A DNA stretch of 31,958 nt from the NCBI GenBank assembly GCA_051876355.1, contig JBJEHU010000045.1, positions 1 through 31,958 on the forward strand. The letters run 5' to 3'. A program made the translations under genes and the position numbers. The notes below the pieces were generated by a model that ran no database searches, was not told where the DNA came from, and worked only from the letters and a program-made list of their open reading frames with translations. The stretch's first letter is position 1. Every line of letters begins with the position of its first letter. Shown here in pieces: positions 7,365 through 14,512 of this stretch. This stretch comes from Olsenella_L sp051876355 (lineage in GTDB: Bacteria > Actinomycetota > Coriobacteriia > Coriobacteriales > Atopobiaceae).

Positions 7365-9005
7365 ATGATTTGCCCTCACTGCGGATCCGTGATACCGGAC
7401 AACAGTGCGTTCTGTGCGCAGTGCGGAGCACGCCTTGCGCAGCCGACGCAGGAGAGCGCTTCGGCAGCTGAGCCGCCTGCAGAGGATGCAGGAAGCGCCA
7501 CGGCACAGCCACAGGCACACGCCCGTGCGGCAGAGATTGCAGGCAGCGTGCCTTCGATAGATGCTGACGATGCAGAGAAGCCTCAGGCTGCAGCAGCTGG
7601 GAAGGCTCCTGCATCTGCTGTGCAGGCGGGGGAGACCCAGCTCATGCCGGAGGGCGCAGCTGCCCAGAATGCAGCCCCCGCACCGGCAGCTGCAGCAGAG
7701 AAGACCATGGTCGTGCCGGGTGCCTTTGCCGGCCGCAGAAGCTCGGCTGCTGCCGAGGAGGAGCTTGCACAGCTTCCCCGCATCGACGAGCCGCCTGCCG
7801 ACATGCCTCCTGCCATCCCGATCGAGGGTACGCCGGTCGCAGAGCCGGAACCGGATCTTTCCGATTTCCTTCCGAAGAGGCCTCAGGTGCCCCAGGTGCC
7901 TGAAGTCCCTGCGCAGGACAAGGTGCCGGATGTGCCCGAAGCTCCGGAAGCATCCGCTGAGCCAGAGCCGCCTGCGCCAGAGCGCACGGAGCAGAGGATG
8001 CCCCAGGCCGAGCGCATCGAGCAGCGGATGCCGCCGGTCTCTGCCCAGCCAGAGCCGCTCCAGACGATTTCGTCTGCTGCCGGCGCAACGCCGCTTCTCA
8101 GGGTGCCGGTGAACACGCATGACACGGCAGACTACCGCAACAGCGTGAAGCGCCGCCGCAATGCCCGCGCCGAGGCACAGCAGTCGCATCCGTTCGCGCA
8201 GACGGTCTCGCGCTCCGAGTACGAGTCCCATATGCAGGACGAGAGCTATGCGGATGCCGTAAGCGAGGCAGGAGGCGCCTCCCAGAGGAGCTCTTCGGCC
8301 TTCCGTCCGGAAGAGGGGCAGAGCCTCGAAGAGCATGCCCGCCGTGCGGAGAGCGCGCTTTCGGGTGGCGTCTATGTCGCAGAGCGCCGCCGTTCGAAGG
8401 GTCCCATCATCGTCTTGATCTGCCTCGTCTGCGCTGTCGCTGTGGCAGGCTATCTGATCTGGCAGAACATGCAGACAAGCACAGCGACGCAGGACACGAC
8501 GCAGACCGAGACGGCAGCCACGGCAGACGATACGGCTGCGGTGACAGCCGAGGAAGTCGCGCCCTCTCCGGTGACGGCATCCGACGAGGTCTCCTACAAC
8601 TCCGATACGGGACTTCTGACGATGGAGAACTACGGCTTCTCCGTGACGCTTCCGACCGGCATGACGGCAGAGGTCTCCTCTGATGGCTATGGCCTCGACC
8701 TCGCAGACGAGACCGACGGCGTCCAGATCAGCGCCTGGGTGAAGCCGAATGCGTCCGGCGCGACGCTCGACGAGCTCTCCGATGAGGCCATGAATGTGAC
8801 GAACCTCACGTATGCCCATGTCTCGACGCTCAACAACTGGTTCGTCGTGAGCTACTGGAAGGGCTCGGAAGGCTACTATGTCCGCGAGTATGTCGATGCG
8901 AACCGCATTCTCGCGCTCGAGTTCACGTGGCAGAAGGCAAGCGAGACCGCTGCTACCCAGGTCATCGACGATATGACGAACACGATCTCGATGACAGGGG
9001 AATAG
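7365..9005 (+). CDS. Zinc-ribbon membrane protein with long acidic proline-rich linker
   Basis: A 546-residue protein with four parts. Residues 1-25 form a zinc ribbon with two CxxC pairs (MICPHCGS and FCAQCGARL). Residues 26-340 are a low-complexity Ala/Pro/Glu/Gln-rich linker, probably disordered, with short repeats such as VPQVPEVP and two copies of ER-T/I-EQRMP. Residues about 346-366 form one membrane helix (GPIIVLICLVCAVAVAGYLIW). A Thr/Ala-rich stalk and a C-terminal domain of about 140 residues (from ENYGFSVTLPTGMTAEVS) should lie outside the cell. Zinc ribbons of this sort are common on bacterial membrane proteins of unknown role. I do not recognise the external domain. The start is supported by GAGGAGG before ATG 7365. 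It is closed by a terminator at 9031-9056. Confidence 0.75.
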   Translation: MICPHCGSVIPDNSAFCAQCGARLAQPTQESASAAEPPAEDAGSATAQPQAHARAAEIAGSVPSIDADDAEKPQAAAAGKAPASAVQAGETQLMPEGAAAQNAAPAPAAAAEKTMVVPGAFAGRRSSAAAEEELAQLPRIDEPPADMPPAIPIEGTPVAEPEPDLSDFLPKRPQVPQVPEVPAQDKVPDVPEAPEASAEPEPPAPERTEQRMPQAERIEQRMPPVSAQPEPLQTISSAAGATPLLRVPVNTHDTADYRNSVKRRRNARAEAQQSHPFAQTVSRSEYESHMQDESYADAVSEAGGASQRSSSAFRPEEGQSLEEHARRAESALSGGVYVAERRRSKGPIIVLICLVCAVAVAGYLIWQNMQTSTATQDTTQTETAATADDTAAVTAEEVAPSPVTASDEVSYNSDTGLLTMENYGFSVTLPTGMTAEVSSDGYGLDLADETDGVQISAWVKPNASGATLDELSDEAMNVTNLTYAHVSTLNNWFVVSYWKGSEGYYVREYVDANRILALEFTWQKASETAATQVIDDMTNTISMTGE

Positions 9006-9030
9006 AGGAAGCGAAAGATCGTGCTTCTTG

Positions 9031-9056
9031 GGGCTCTCTTCGAAAGAAGGGAGCCC
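9031..9056. terminator. Terminator between convergent genes
   Basis: GGGCTCTCTTC (9031-9041) pairs with GAAGGGAGCCC (9046-9056) around a GAAA tetraloop; all 11 pairs form, with one G-U. TTCT follows on the plus strand. It lies between the zinc-ribbon protein gene and the converging DUF434 gene, so it may serve both. Confidence 0.8.
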
Positions 9057-9061
9057 TTCTG

Positions 9062-9775
9062 CTAGTACGCGCTATCCGAAAAGTCGAGGATCCAGGCGTC
9101 AGGGATCTGGGCCAGAAGGGCACGGTCGAGCGAGACCCAGGCAGGTGCCTCGTCGATCACATGGGAGTCGTTTGAAGCCACAAGCGGGCGGCTTCCGAGC
9201 GCCCGGTCGCAGCTGCGCTCGAGCGTGATGGAGACCGGGCAGGAAAGCATGGAGAGCGCCTTCTGGCAGAGCTCCGCAAGCGTGCCCGAGTTCGAGACCG
9301 GCTCATCGAGCATTACGTGGACAGAGGAAATCGGCGCTGCGGCAAGGGCAGAGGCCATGAGCGAGAGCGCCTCATCGGTTGCAGGAATCGGGCGCCAGGT
9401 GCCGGAGAGGCCGGCAAGGTCTCTGACAGAGCCATCCTCTGCCAGGATCACAGGGCCGCCGGTGAGCGCGACTTCGAGGGGGATCAGCACATTGAAGCCG
9501 TCGATCGCAAGATCTTGTCTCGCTGCGGCGGAAAGCCCGCAGAGCTTCTGCCTGCGCGCGGTGGCAGCCTTCCTTCCTGCTGTCGCTCTGAGGAGCGCAA
9601 GGCGCTGGCGCTCGTGGAACTGGTAGCGGTTGCCGACGAAGGCAGCTGCAGAATCCCTCGGATAGCCATGGTCGAGGAGATAGCCGAGCTCCTCTTCTGC
9701 CTTCCCGATCCGTGCCAGGGCGGCGGGAGAGAAGAGCTTCGTGTCCTTTGGATCGTATCCGCGATGCGTGCCCAT
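9062..9775 (-). CDS. DUF434 domain protein
   Basis: A 237-residue soluble protein. Residues 1-60 match DUF434 (HRGYDPKDTKLFS, then EELGYLLDHGYPRDSAAAFVGNRYQFHERQRLALLR). The C-terminal part (LAIDGFNVLIPLEVALTGGPVILAEDGSVRDL, then SSVHVMLDEPVSNSGTLAEL) matches the partner domain usually found with it (DUF5616). Function is unknown; the IDGFN segment resembles the start of NYN/PIN-like nuclease folds, which is only a hint. I chose ATG 9775 because GGGGAGG (plus 9784-9790) lies eight bases upstream. An earlier ATG at 9799 is possible but poorly placed. It is divergent from the glycerate kinase gene. Confidence 0.78.
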   Translation of the reverse strand: MGTHRGYDPKDTKLFSPAALARIGKAEEELGYLLDHGYPRDSAAAFVGNRYQFHERQRLALLRATAGRKAATARRQKLCGLSAAARQDLAIDGFNVLIPLEVALTGGPVILAEDGSVRDLAGLSGTWRPIPATDEALSLMASALAAAPISSVHVMLDEPVSNSGTLAELCQKALSMLSCPVSITLERSCDRALGSRPLVASNDSHVIDEAPAWVSLDRALLAQIPDAWILDFSDSAY

Positions 9776-9885
9776 GCGCTGTGCCTCCCCGAAAAGCATA
9801 GCGCTGCTGCCGCATGCCGGCGCAGAAACCGGGGGAGGCCTATCCCGCGCTACGATATCGGTGCAGACGATCACGGGAGGCTGCC

Positions 9886-11034
9886 ATGGGCGCACATACC
9901 TTCATACTTGCATCCGATTCCTTCAAGGGCTCTGCCACAAGCCAGGAAGTGGAGACCTATATCGCAGAAGGCATCCGCTCCCTTCTGCCCACAGCGAAGA
10001 TCTATGCCTATCCGGTAGCCGATGGCGGGGAAGGCACGGTCGCAGCCCTTGTGGCAGCAGGCAAGGGGACGCTCCGCACGGAGCATGTCCACGGTCCTCT
10101 CGGAGAGGAGCTTGACGCATCGTATGCCGTGCTCGAAGACGGCTCTGCGCTCATTGAGTGTGCCGCGGCGTCCGGCATCACGCTCACGTACCAGACAACA
10201 GAAGAGGCGCTTGCCGCATCGACATTCGGCACAGGCGAGCTCATCCGCGCAGCGCTTGATGAGGGATGCCGGCATATCCTTGTCGGCCTCGGCGGCAGCG
10301 CGACGACAGATGGGGGAGCCGGCATGGCAGAGGCGCTCGGCGTGCGCTTCCTGGCAAAGGATGGCAAGCCCATCCCTCCTGGTATCGCAGGGCTCGCAGA
10401 GCTTGCGAAGATCGACATTTCCGGAGCCGATCCCCGCCTTGCCTCGTGCACGTTCGAGGCGCTCTCCGATGTCGCGAATCCGCTTGCAGGGCCTGACGGC
10501 GCTGTCTTCGTCTATGGGCCGCAGAAGGGCCTTCCTCGGGAGAGGCTTTCCGAGCTCGACCATGTGCTTGCCCGCTACGGGAGGCTTGTCGGCAAGGCGA
10601 CGGGACAGGAGGTGTCTTCTGTTGCCGGCGCAGGGGCAGCAGGAGGGCTCGGAGCAGGCCTTGCGGCGTTCTGTGCAGCAAAGATCCGCTCGGGCATCAA
10701 GGCCATCCTCGATGCGCTTTCCTTCGACGAGCATCTCGGCGAGGCGGACCTCGTCGTCACCGGCGAAGGGCGCATGGATGCACAGACCGCAAAAGGCAAG
10801 GCTCCCGTCGGCATCGCACGCCGCGCCAAGCGCTTCGGCGTGCCGGTTGCCGCGGTCGTCGGGTCCTGCGCAGACGATATCGAGGCGGTCTATGAGGCGG
10901 GGATCGATATCGTGCTCTCGTGCGTGACGGCCCCATCGACGCTCGAGGAATGCATCGAAAAGACGCCGGATGCCCTCAGGCGTGCCGGCAGGCGCCTTGC
11001 GCGCATCGTGCTCCTTGCAGAGCAGCTTGACTGA
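9886..11034 (+). CDS. glxK: Glycerate kinase (GlxK/GarK family)
   Basis: A 382-residue type I glycerate kinase that phosphorylates D-glycerate to phosphoglycerate with ATP, feeding glycolysis. Signature segments are the N-terminal ILASDSFKGSATSQEV, then PVADGGEGTVAALVAAGKG, GLGGSATTDGGAGMAEALGV, and DLVVTGEGRMDAQTAKGKAP near the C-terminus. These form the substrate pocket and the nucleotide site. Length is normal and no key segment is missing. ATG 9886 follows GGGAGG (9875-9880) by five bases. No glycerate pathway partner lies beside it; the next gene downstream has its own candidate promoter. Whether the product is 2- or 3-phosphoglycerate cannot be told from sequence alone. Confidence 0.92.
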   Translation: MGAHTFILASDSFKGSATSQEVETYIAEGIRSLLPTAKIYAYPVADGGEGTVAALVAAGKGTLRTEHVHGPLGEELDASYAVLEDGSALIECAAASGITLTYQTTEEALAASTFGTGELIRAALDEGCRHILVGLGGSATTDGGAGMAEALGVRFLAKDGKPIPPGIAGLAELAKIDISGADPRLASCTFEALSDVANPLAGPDGAVFVYGPQKGLPRERLSELDHVLARYGRLVGKATGQEVSSVAGAGAAGGLGAGLAAFCAAKIRSGIKAILDALSFDEHLGEADLVVTGEGRMDAQTAKGKAPVGIARRAKRFGVPVAAVVGSCADDIEAVYEAGIDIVLSCVTAPSTLEECIEKTPDALRRAGRRLARIVLLAEQLD

Positions 11035-11092
11035 GAGATTTCCTGTTCTTTGCAGCTTGAAGAAGCTTCCGTCTGCCCAAGAGCCTGCCCTC

Positions 11093-11098
11093 TATACT
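11093..11098 (+). promoter_or_regulatory. Candidate -10 element for the B3/B4 gene
   Basis: TATACT at 11093-11098 lies 30 bases before ATG 11129. No matching -35 is visible. The same TATACT hexamer also sits before trmL (minus) and before the EamA gene (30958-30963), which makes it a plausible local -10 form. Confidence 0.35.
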
Positions 11099-11128
11099 TC
11101 TCGGGATATGGCAGGCAGGGAGGCAGAG

Positions 11129-11827
11129 ATGTTCTCTATCGACAAGGACGTCTTCGATGTGCTGCCGACGCTCTGCGTCGGCCTCGTCGTGGCGCATGGC
11201 ATCGACAATGCGAAGGACTATCCCGCTGTGGATGGCGTGCTCGACAAAGCCGTGGCAGAAGCACGCGGGCGGCTCTCCGGCATGAATGCATCGGACGATC
11301 CCCGGGTCCAGCCCTATCGGGAGGCGTTCCATGCCCTCGGCATGAGCCCCTCGCGCTATCCTTCTTCGAACATCGCGCTCCTGCGCCGCATCGTGAAGGG
11401 CAAGGCGCTCTGGCGTGTGAACCCCATCGTCGACCTCGGCAACGCGATCTCGATCGCCTACGGCGTCCCTCTCGGGGCGCATGCGCTCGAGACGCCTGAC
11501 GAGCATCTCGAGCTCCGCTTCTCGCGGCCGGACGATGTCTTCATCGCGCTCGGCGAGGATGCGCCAGATCCGACGCTTGCGCCAGGCGAGCTCGTCTACG
11601 CCGTCGGCAACCTCATCCATACGAGGAGATGGACCTGGCGGCAGAGCGAGAACGGCAAGATCGTGCCTGGGACGACAGCTGTCGCCTTCCCGATAGATGG
11701 CTTCACGGACAGGAACAGGGACCAGGTGGAGGCCGCCTGCCGAGATCTCATGCAGCAGCTCGAAGGCATCTTCGGCTGCTCCTGCACCTTCGAGCTTGCA
11801 GATGCGGAGCATCCGAGCGTCGGCTGA
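11129..11827 (+). CDS. B3/B4 (tRNA-editing-like) domain protein
   Basis: A 232-residue protein that is essentially one B3/B4 domain, the fold that edits mischarged tRNA in the beta chain of phenylalanyl-tRNA synthetase. Typical segments are PYREAFHALGMSPSRYPSSN, ALWRVNPIVDLGNAISI and YGVPLGAHAL, followed by the beta-rich part (GELVYAVGNLIHTRRWTWRQ). Free-standing copies are widespread and may act in trans on mischarged tRNA, but this is not established here. ATG 11129 follows AGGGAGG (11117-11123) with ideal spacing. It is separated from glxK by about 95 bases with a candidate -10 at 11093, and is closed by a terminator at 11833-11866. Confidence 0.85.
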   Translation: MFSIDKDVFDVLPTLCVGLVVAHGIDNAKDYPAVDGVLDKAVAEARGRLSGMNASDDPRVQPYREAFHALGMSPSRYPSSNIALLRRIVKGKALWRVNPIVDLGNAISIAYGVPLGAHALETPDEHLELRFSRPDDVFIALGEDAPDPTLAPGELVYAVGNLIHTRRWTWRQSENGKIVPGTTAVAFPIDGFTDRNRDQVEAACRDLMQQLEGIFGCSCTFELADAEHPSVG

Positions 11828-11832
11828 AAGCA

Positions 11833-11866
11833 AGGAGGGCACGGCCTGCAAGGACCGTGCCCTCCT
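11833..11866. terminator. Strong hairpin between convergent genes
   Basis: AGGAGGGCACGG (11833-11844) and CCGTGCCCTCCT (11855-11866) form a perfect 12-bp stem around a ten-base loop. It lies between the B3/B4 gene and the converging DUF134-NifX gene. There is no T-run, so efficiency is uncertain. Confidence 0.7.
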
Positions 11867-11886
11867 GGTGCCAATGCCAGCTGTGC

Positions 11887-12609
11887 CTAGTGGCAGCAGT
11901 GACCGCCCTCGCCGCAGTGGCCGCCTTCATGCTCGTGATGATGGCCGCCGCAGTTCGGCGTGTCGGATGGCTTGAGCGTGCCGGCAAGGTAGGCCTTGAC
12001 GGCCTCATCCGCGGAGCCCGAAGCGCCTGGAATCACCGTGATGCCCTGGGAGGCGAGAGCGGAAAGCGCGCCGCCGCCGATGCCGCCGCAGATCAGGACA
12101 TCGACGCCGCCCTGTGCAAGAAGGCCGACCAGCGCTCCGTGGCTCACGCCGTTCGAGCCGACAACCTCTGAGTGCTTCACCTCGCCGTTCTCGACATCGT
12201 AGAGCTTGAACTGCTCGGTCCTGCCGAAGTGGGGGAAGATCTCTCCCTCGTAATACGTTGCTGCGATACGCATGATGCTTCCTTCCTTCTGGGTCCAGGA
12301 GACCTCGGGTCCGCCTTCGAAGTCGGCAGCGCCGCGCACGATAGCGATCGCCTTGCCGTTCACGAGCGCGTCTGCCACCTTGCGGTGTGCCGACGCCGCG
12401 ATGCCCGCGACGGTGGCGCGCGAGACGCCGAGCGATGCTGCGGCATCCTGCTGGCTCTTGCCTTCGTAGTCGAGGATCCGGAGCACTTCCAGCTCGTCTG
12501 CTGCAAGCTCGACGTTCCAGCAGCAGGGGACGTGGACTCCCTCTGGCACGAATCCTGTATATTCCGGCATGAGCCGTACCTGCCTGCGCTTCTCTGGCCT
12601 TCCTGCCAT
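11887..12609 (-). CDS. DUF134 DNA-binding domain fused to NifX/NifB-like (dinitrogenase Fe-Mo cofactor) domain
   Basis: A 240-residue two-domain protein. Residues 1-105 are DUF134 (GRPEKRRQV..., ELEVLRILDYEGKSQQDAAASLGVSRATV), with a sigma-70 region-4-like helix-turn-helix at about 49-75. Residues 112-212 match the NifX/NifB-C family (MRIAATYYEGEIFPHFGRTEQF, then GVDVLICGGIGGGALSAL), which binds iron-sulfur or molybdenum-type cofactors. A His/Cys-rich tail of about 20 residues (218-240) could bind metal. No nitrogenase genes are present, so a metal-responsive regulator is a better guess than nitrogen fixation. ATG 12609 is preceded by AGGAGG. The promoter carries a 26-bp palindrome, suggesting autoregulation. 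It diverges from dps. Confidence 0.88.
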   Translation of the reverse strand: MAGRPEKRRQVRLMPEYTGFVPEGVHVPCCWNVELAADELEVLRILDYEGKSQQDAAASLGVSRATVAGIAASAHRKVADALVNGKAIAIVRGAADFEGGPEVSWTQKEGSIMRIAATYYEGEIFPHFGRTEQFKLYDVENGEVKHSEVVGSNGVSHGALVGLLAQGGVDVLICGGIGGGALSALASQGITVIPGASGSADEAVKAYLAGTLKPSDTPNCGGHHHEHEGGHCGEGGHCCH

Positions 12610-12618
12610 GCAGCCTCC

Positions 12619-12644
12619 TAATTACTGACATATGTCAGTAATTA
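12619..12644. promoter_or_regulatory. 26-bp perfect palindrome, probable operator of the DUF134-NifX gene
   Basis: TAATTACTGACAT (12619-12631) is followed directly by its exact reverse complement (12632-12644). It lies just downstream of the minus-strand -10 and covers the expected transcription start, the usual place for a repressor site. It ends nine bases before the ATG, leaving room only for the ribosome site. The likely binder is the DUF134 protein itself; this is inference. Confidence 0.75.
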
Positions 12645-12671
12645 CTATAACAAGCAGATCGGCGTGTGCAA
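12644..12671 (-). promoter_or_regulatory. Promoter of the DUF134-NifX gene
   Basis: On the minus strand TTGCAC (plus 12666-12671) is followed after 16 bases by TATAGT (plus 12644-12649), preceded by TGT as an extended -10. This is among the best sigma-70-like promoters I can read in the window. Confidence 0.6.
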
Positions 12672-12842
12672 GAGGGAATGCAGATTGCCTTTGGGGGAAT
12701 CCGAACTGCAGTCTAATAGAATTTAGTATCAATATGTAGAAACAATGGAGACATAAACAAGAATAAATCTTATTAATAGGAGCCGATTCGTGGGTATAAA
12801 GACACTAACAAAAACAAGTCCTAACTAAGGAAAGGAACTGAT
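12672..12842 (+). promoter_or_regulatory. AT-rich upstream region of dps
   Basis: This is a markedly AT-rich stretch. GGGTATAAAGAC at 12792-12803 contains a probable -10 (TATAAA, 12795-12800) and is identical over 12 bases to 157-168 before mgtA. No consensus -35 is visible; TATTAATA at 12771-12778 is a short palindrome in that place. An interrupted repeat, CTAA/TTAG, lies around 12713-12725. I could not match a clear PerR or Fur box. The ribosome site AAGGAAAGGA precedes ATG 12843. Confidence 0.45.
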
Positions 12843-13292
12843 ATGGAAACCACCAAGAACATCGACGCCCTGAACCAGCTCCTCGCAGATCTCACGGTCG
12901 ACTACCACAAGCTCCAGAATGCCCACTGGTACATCACGGGCAAGGATTTCTTCCAGGTCCACGCAACGCTTGAAGAGCTGTATGACGGCGTGCTGCCGCA
13001 CATCGACGAGGTGGCAGAGCTCATCCTCCAGGAAGGCGGACGTCCGATTGCCTCGCTCAAGGAGGTCCTCGCACTCTCGAAAGTCTCTGAGCGTCCCTCC
13101 GAGCCCCTGTCGAGCAAGGAAGCCTTCTCGGTCGTGAAGGCCGACTTCGAGCTTCTCCAGAGCGATGCGCTTGCCGTAAAGAAGATCGCAGACGAATCCG
13201 GCCGCACGGTTGTGAGCACCGCTATGGACGACATCCTGGCCGAGCTCTCGAAGAATCTCTGGATGCTTCGCCAGCAGGCACAGGAAATCTAG
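12843..13292 (+). CDS. dps: Dps-family ferritin-like DNA-protection protein
   Basis: A 149-residue Dps/miniferritin, slightly short for the family. These proteins form dodecamers that oxidise Fe2+ with peroxide and store iron, protecting DNA. The first helix carries the conserved NAHWYITGKDFF and the second HATLEELYDGVLPHIDEVAE. By analogy with other Dps proteins, the shared-interface ferroxidase ligands would be H28, D55 and E59, with H40 and E44 nearby; all are present. The N-terminus is short and not lysine-rich, so direct DNA binding by a tail is not obvious. It is single, with its own AT-rich promoter region, and is followed by two hairpins. Confidence 0.93.
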   Translation: METTKNIDALNQLLADLTVDYHKLQNAHWYITGKDFFQVHATLEELYDGVLPHIDEVAELILQEGGRPIASLKEVLALSKVSERPSEPLSSKEAFSVVKADFELLQSDALAVKKIADESGRTVVSTAMDDILAELSKNLWMLRQQAQEI

Positions 13293-13295
13293 CAT

Positions 13296-13317
13296 TTCCC
13301 CGAGGGCCTTTGGGGAA
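13296..13317 (+). terminator. Weak hairpin after dps
   Basis: TTCCCC (13296-13301) pairs with GGGGAA (13312-13317) over a ten-base loop, starting four bases after the dps stop. There is no T-run; it may protect the mRNA end rather than terminate. Confidence 0.35.
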
Positions 13318-13339
13318 GGAGGCCCGCATACCTTCATCG

Positions 13340-13375
13340 GAGGGAGGAAGCCTGGGCGCTTCCTCCCTCTTCTTC
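13340..13375. terminator. Intrinsic terminator between dps and the WYL regulator gene
   Basis: GAGGGAGGAAGC (13340-13351) pairs perfectly with GCTTCCTCCCTC (13358-13369) over a six-base loop, followed by TTCTTCT on the plus strand. It lies between converging genes and may work in both directions. Confidence 0.8.
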
Positions 13376-14358
13376 TATGTCTCGGCCAGAAGCTTCTTGA
13401 GGAATGCGTGCCAGTCGTCTTCGAGCCAGGCCGGTCCTTCGATCTTCAGCATGCCGCCCATGCCGGCGACCCAACCGAAGAACTGGTCCGATTCGAAGAC
13501 CTTGACATGGGCAAGGACCCAGCCATCATCTCCCGGCTCGAACGCAGCGGATGTGCCGAAGCGGTCGCGTACGATCTCTGTCTTGTCATGCCGCACGGCA
13601 AGCGTGGCGTCGGCCTTCCTGCCCTTGAATCGGCCGAATGACTCATAGGCACTTTCGGCAAAGTGCCAGGAGGAGATTGTGTCGTTCATGTCTGCCGGCG
13701 TGTCCTCGATGCGTACCGGTCCCATGCGGTCGCATCGGAACTCGGCGATGTCTCCTCGTGCCTCCTCCCAGGCACTCAGATAGTAGAAGCCCTCGTCGTA
13801 GACGATATCGAGCGGTGTCACGATATAGCGCTTGCCGCTATGTACGGCACGCGGCGTGCCTTTCGCATCGATATGGAAGTAGGGAAATGAGATCTGCCGT
13901 TTCTGGCGGAGCGCTTCGTGGATCTGGTCGATGTTTCCGAAGACGCTCCGGTTCTGCGACTTGATGCGTCCTACGACATGGATCCTTCGGTCGAGCTTCT
14001 CCTGCTCGTAGCTGTTCGCGAGCGTCTTGATGCTGGCAACGAGGTTTCTGGCCTGGCGCTCCGTGATGGCACGGCACGATTCGATTGCATCGACCATGAG
14101 CATGAGCTCGCCGAGCGTGAAGCCGGGACGGGCGAGTGCATAGACCGTGGGGTGCGTGCTATACGTCTCAATATCGATATCGAAGTCGCGCAGCGCCTGG
14201 ATGTCGCGGTAAATGCTCTTGCGCTCTGCCTCGATGCCATATGCCTTGAGCCTGTCGATGAGCTCTGCCATCGAGAGCCCGTGCTCGGGGTCGGTCTCCT
14301 CCTGGAAGATCTTCCAGAGATAGAGGATCTTGAGCTTCTCGTTTCCCGTCTTTGCCAC
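13375..14358 (-). CDS. WYL-domain transcriptional regulator
   Basis: A 327-residue regulator. Residues 1-65 form a winged helix-turn-helix of the HTH_11 kind (KLKILYLWKIFQEE, then LSMAELIDRLKAYGIEAERKSIYRDIQAL). A WYL domain follows in the middle (about 140-215), with RYIVTPLDIVYDEGFYYLSAW carrying the namesake motif region, and a C-terminal WCX-like extension (from ADATLAVRHDKTEIVRDRFG). WYL domains sense ligands, often nucleic acid or nucleotides. I chose GTG 14358 because AAGGAGG lies immediately upstream; the frame stays open further up but without a ribosome site. It is divergent from a HIRAN-domain gene, and the region between holds repeated boxes that are its probable operators. Confidence 0.87.
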   Translation of the reverse strand: MAKTGNEKLKILYLWKIFQEETDPEHGLSMAELIDRLKAYGIEAERKSIYRDIQALRDFDIDIETYSTHPTVYALARPGFTLGELMLMVDAIESCRAITERQARNLVASIKTLANSYEQEKLDRRIHVVGRIKSQNRSVFGNIDQIHEALRQKRQISFPYFHIDAKGTPRAVHSGKRYIVTPLDIVYDEGFYYLSAWEEARGDIAEFRCDRMGPVRIEDTPADMNDTISSWHFAESAYESFGRFKGRKADATLAVRHDKTEIVRDRFGTSAAFEPGDDGWVLAHVKVFESDQFFGWVAGMGGMLKIEGPAWLEDDWHAFLKKLLAET

Positions 14359-14414
14359 AGCCCCCTCCTTTGCTGTATGCGCCCCATGATAGGCTCGCAA
14401 GGCCCCGGAAGCTC

Positions 14415-14457
14415 TATCTGTCCCATAAACGGTACTGTCCCATAACTGGGACAGATA
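14415..14457. promoter_or_regulatory. Operator array between the WYL regulator and HIRAN genes
   Basis: CTGTCCCATAA occurs twice as exact direct repeats (14418-14428 and 14435-14445), 17 bases apart. A third copy of the core is inverted as TGGGACAGATA (14447-14457). Box 2 and box 3 form an 8-bp palindrome, CTGTCCCA/TGGGACAG, with four bases between. Box 1 and box 3 match over 11 bp (TATCTGTCCCA). The likely binder is the adjacent WYL protein, controlling itself and the divergent genes. Confidence 0.7.
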
Positions 14458-14512
14458 AGCGTGCATCGATGGATACGATATGCATTGATAACGGAAGCTG
14501 AAAGGGGCAGCC

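Noticed and set aside
12672..12842. PerR or Fur box upstream of dps
   Set aside because: The CTAATAGAATTTAGT segment matches the PerR consensus only partly; too weak to call.
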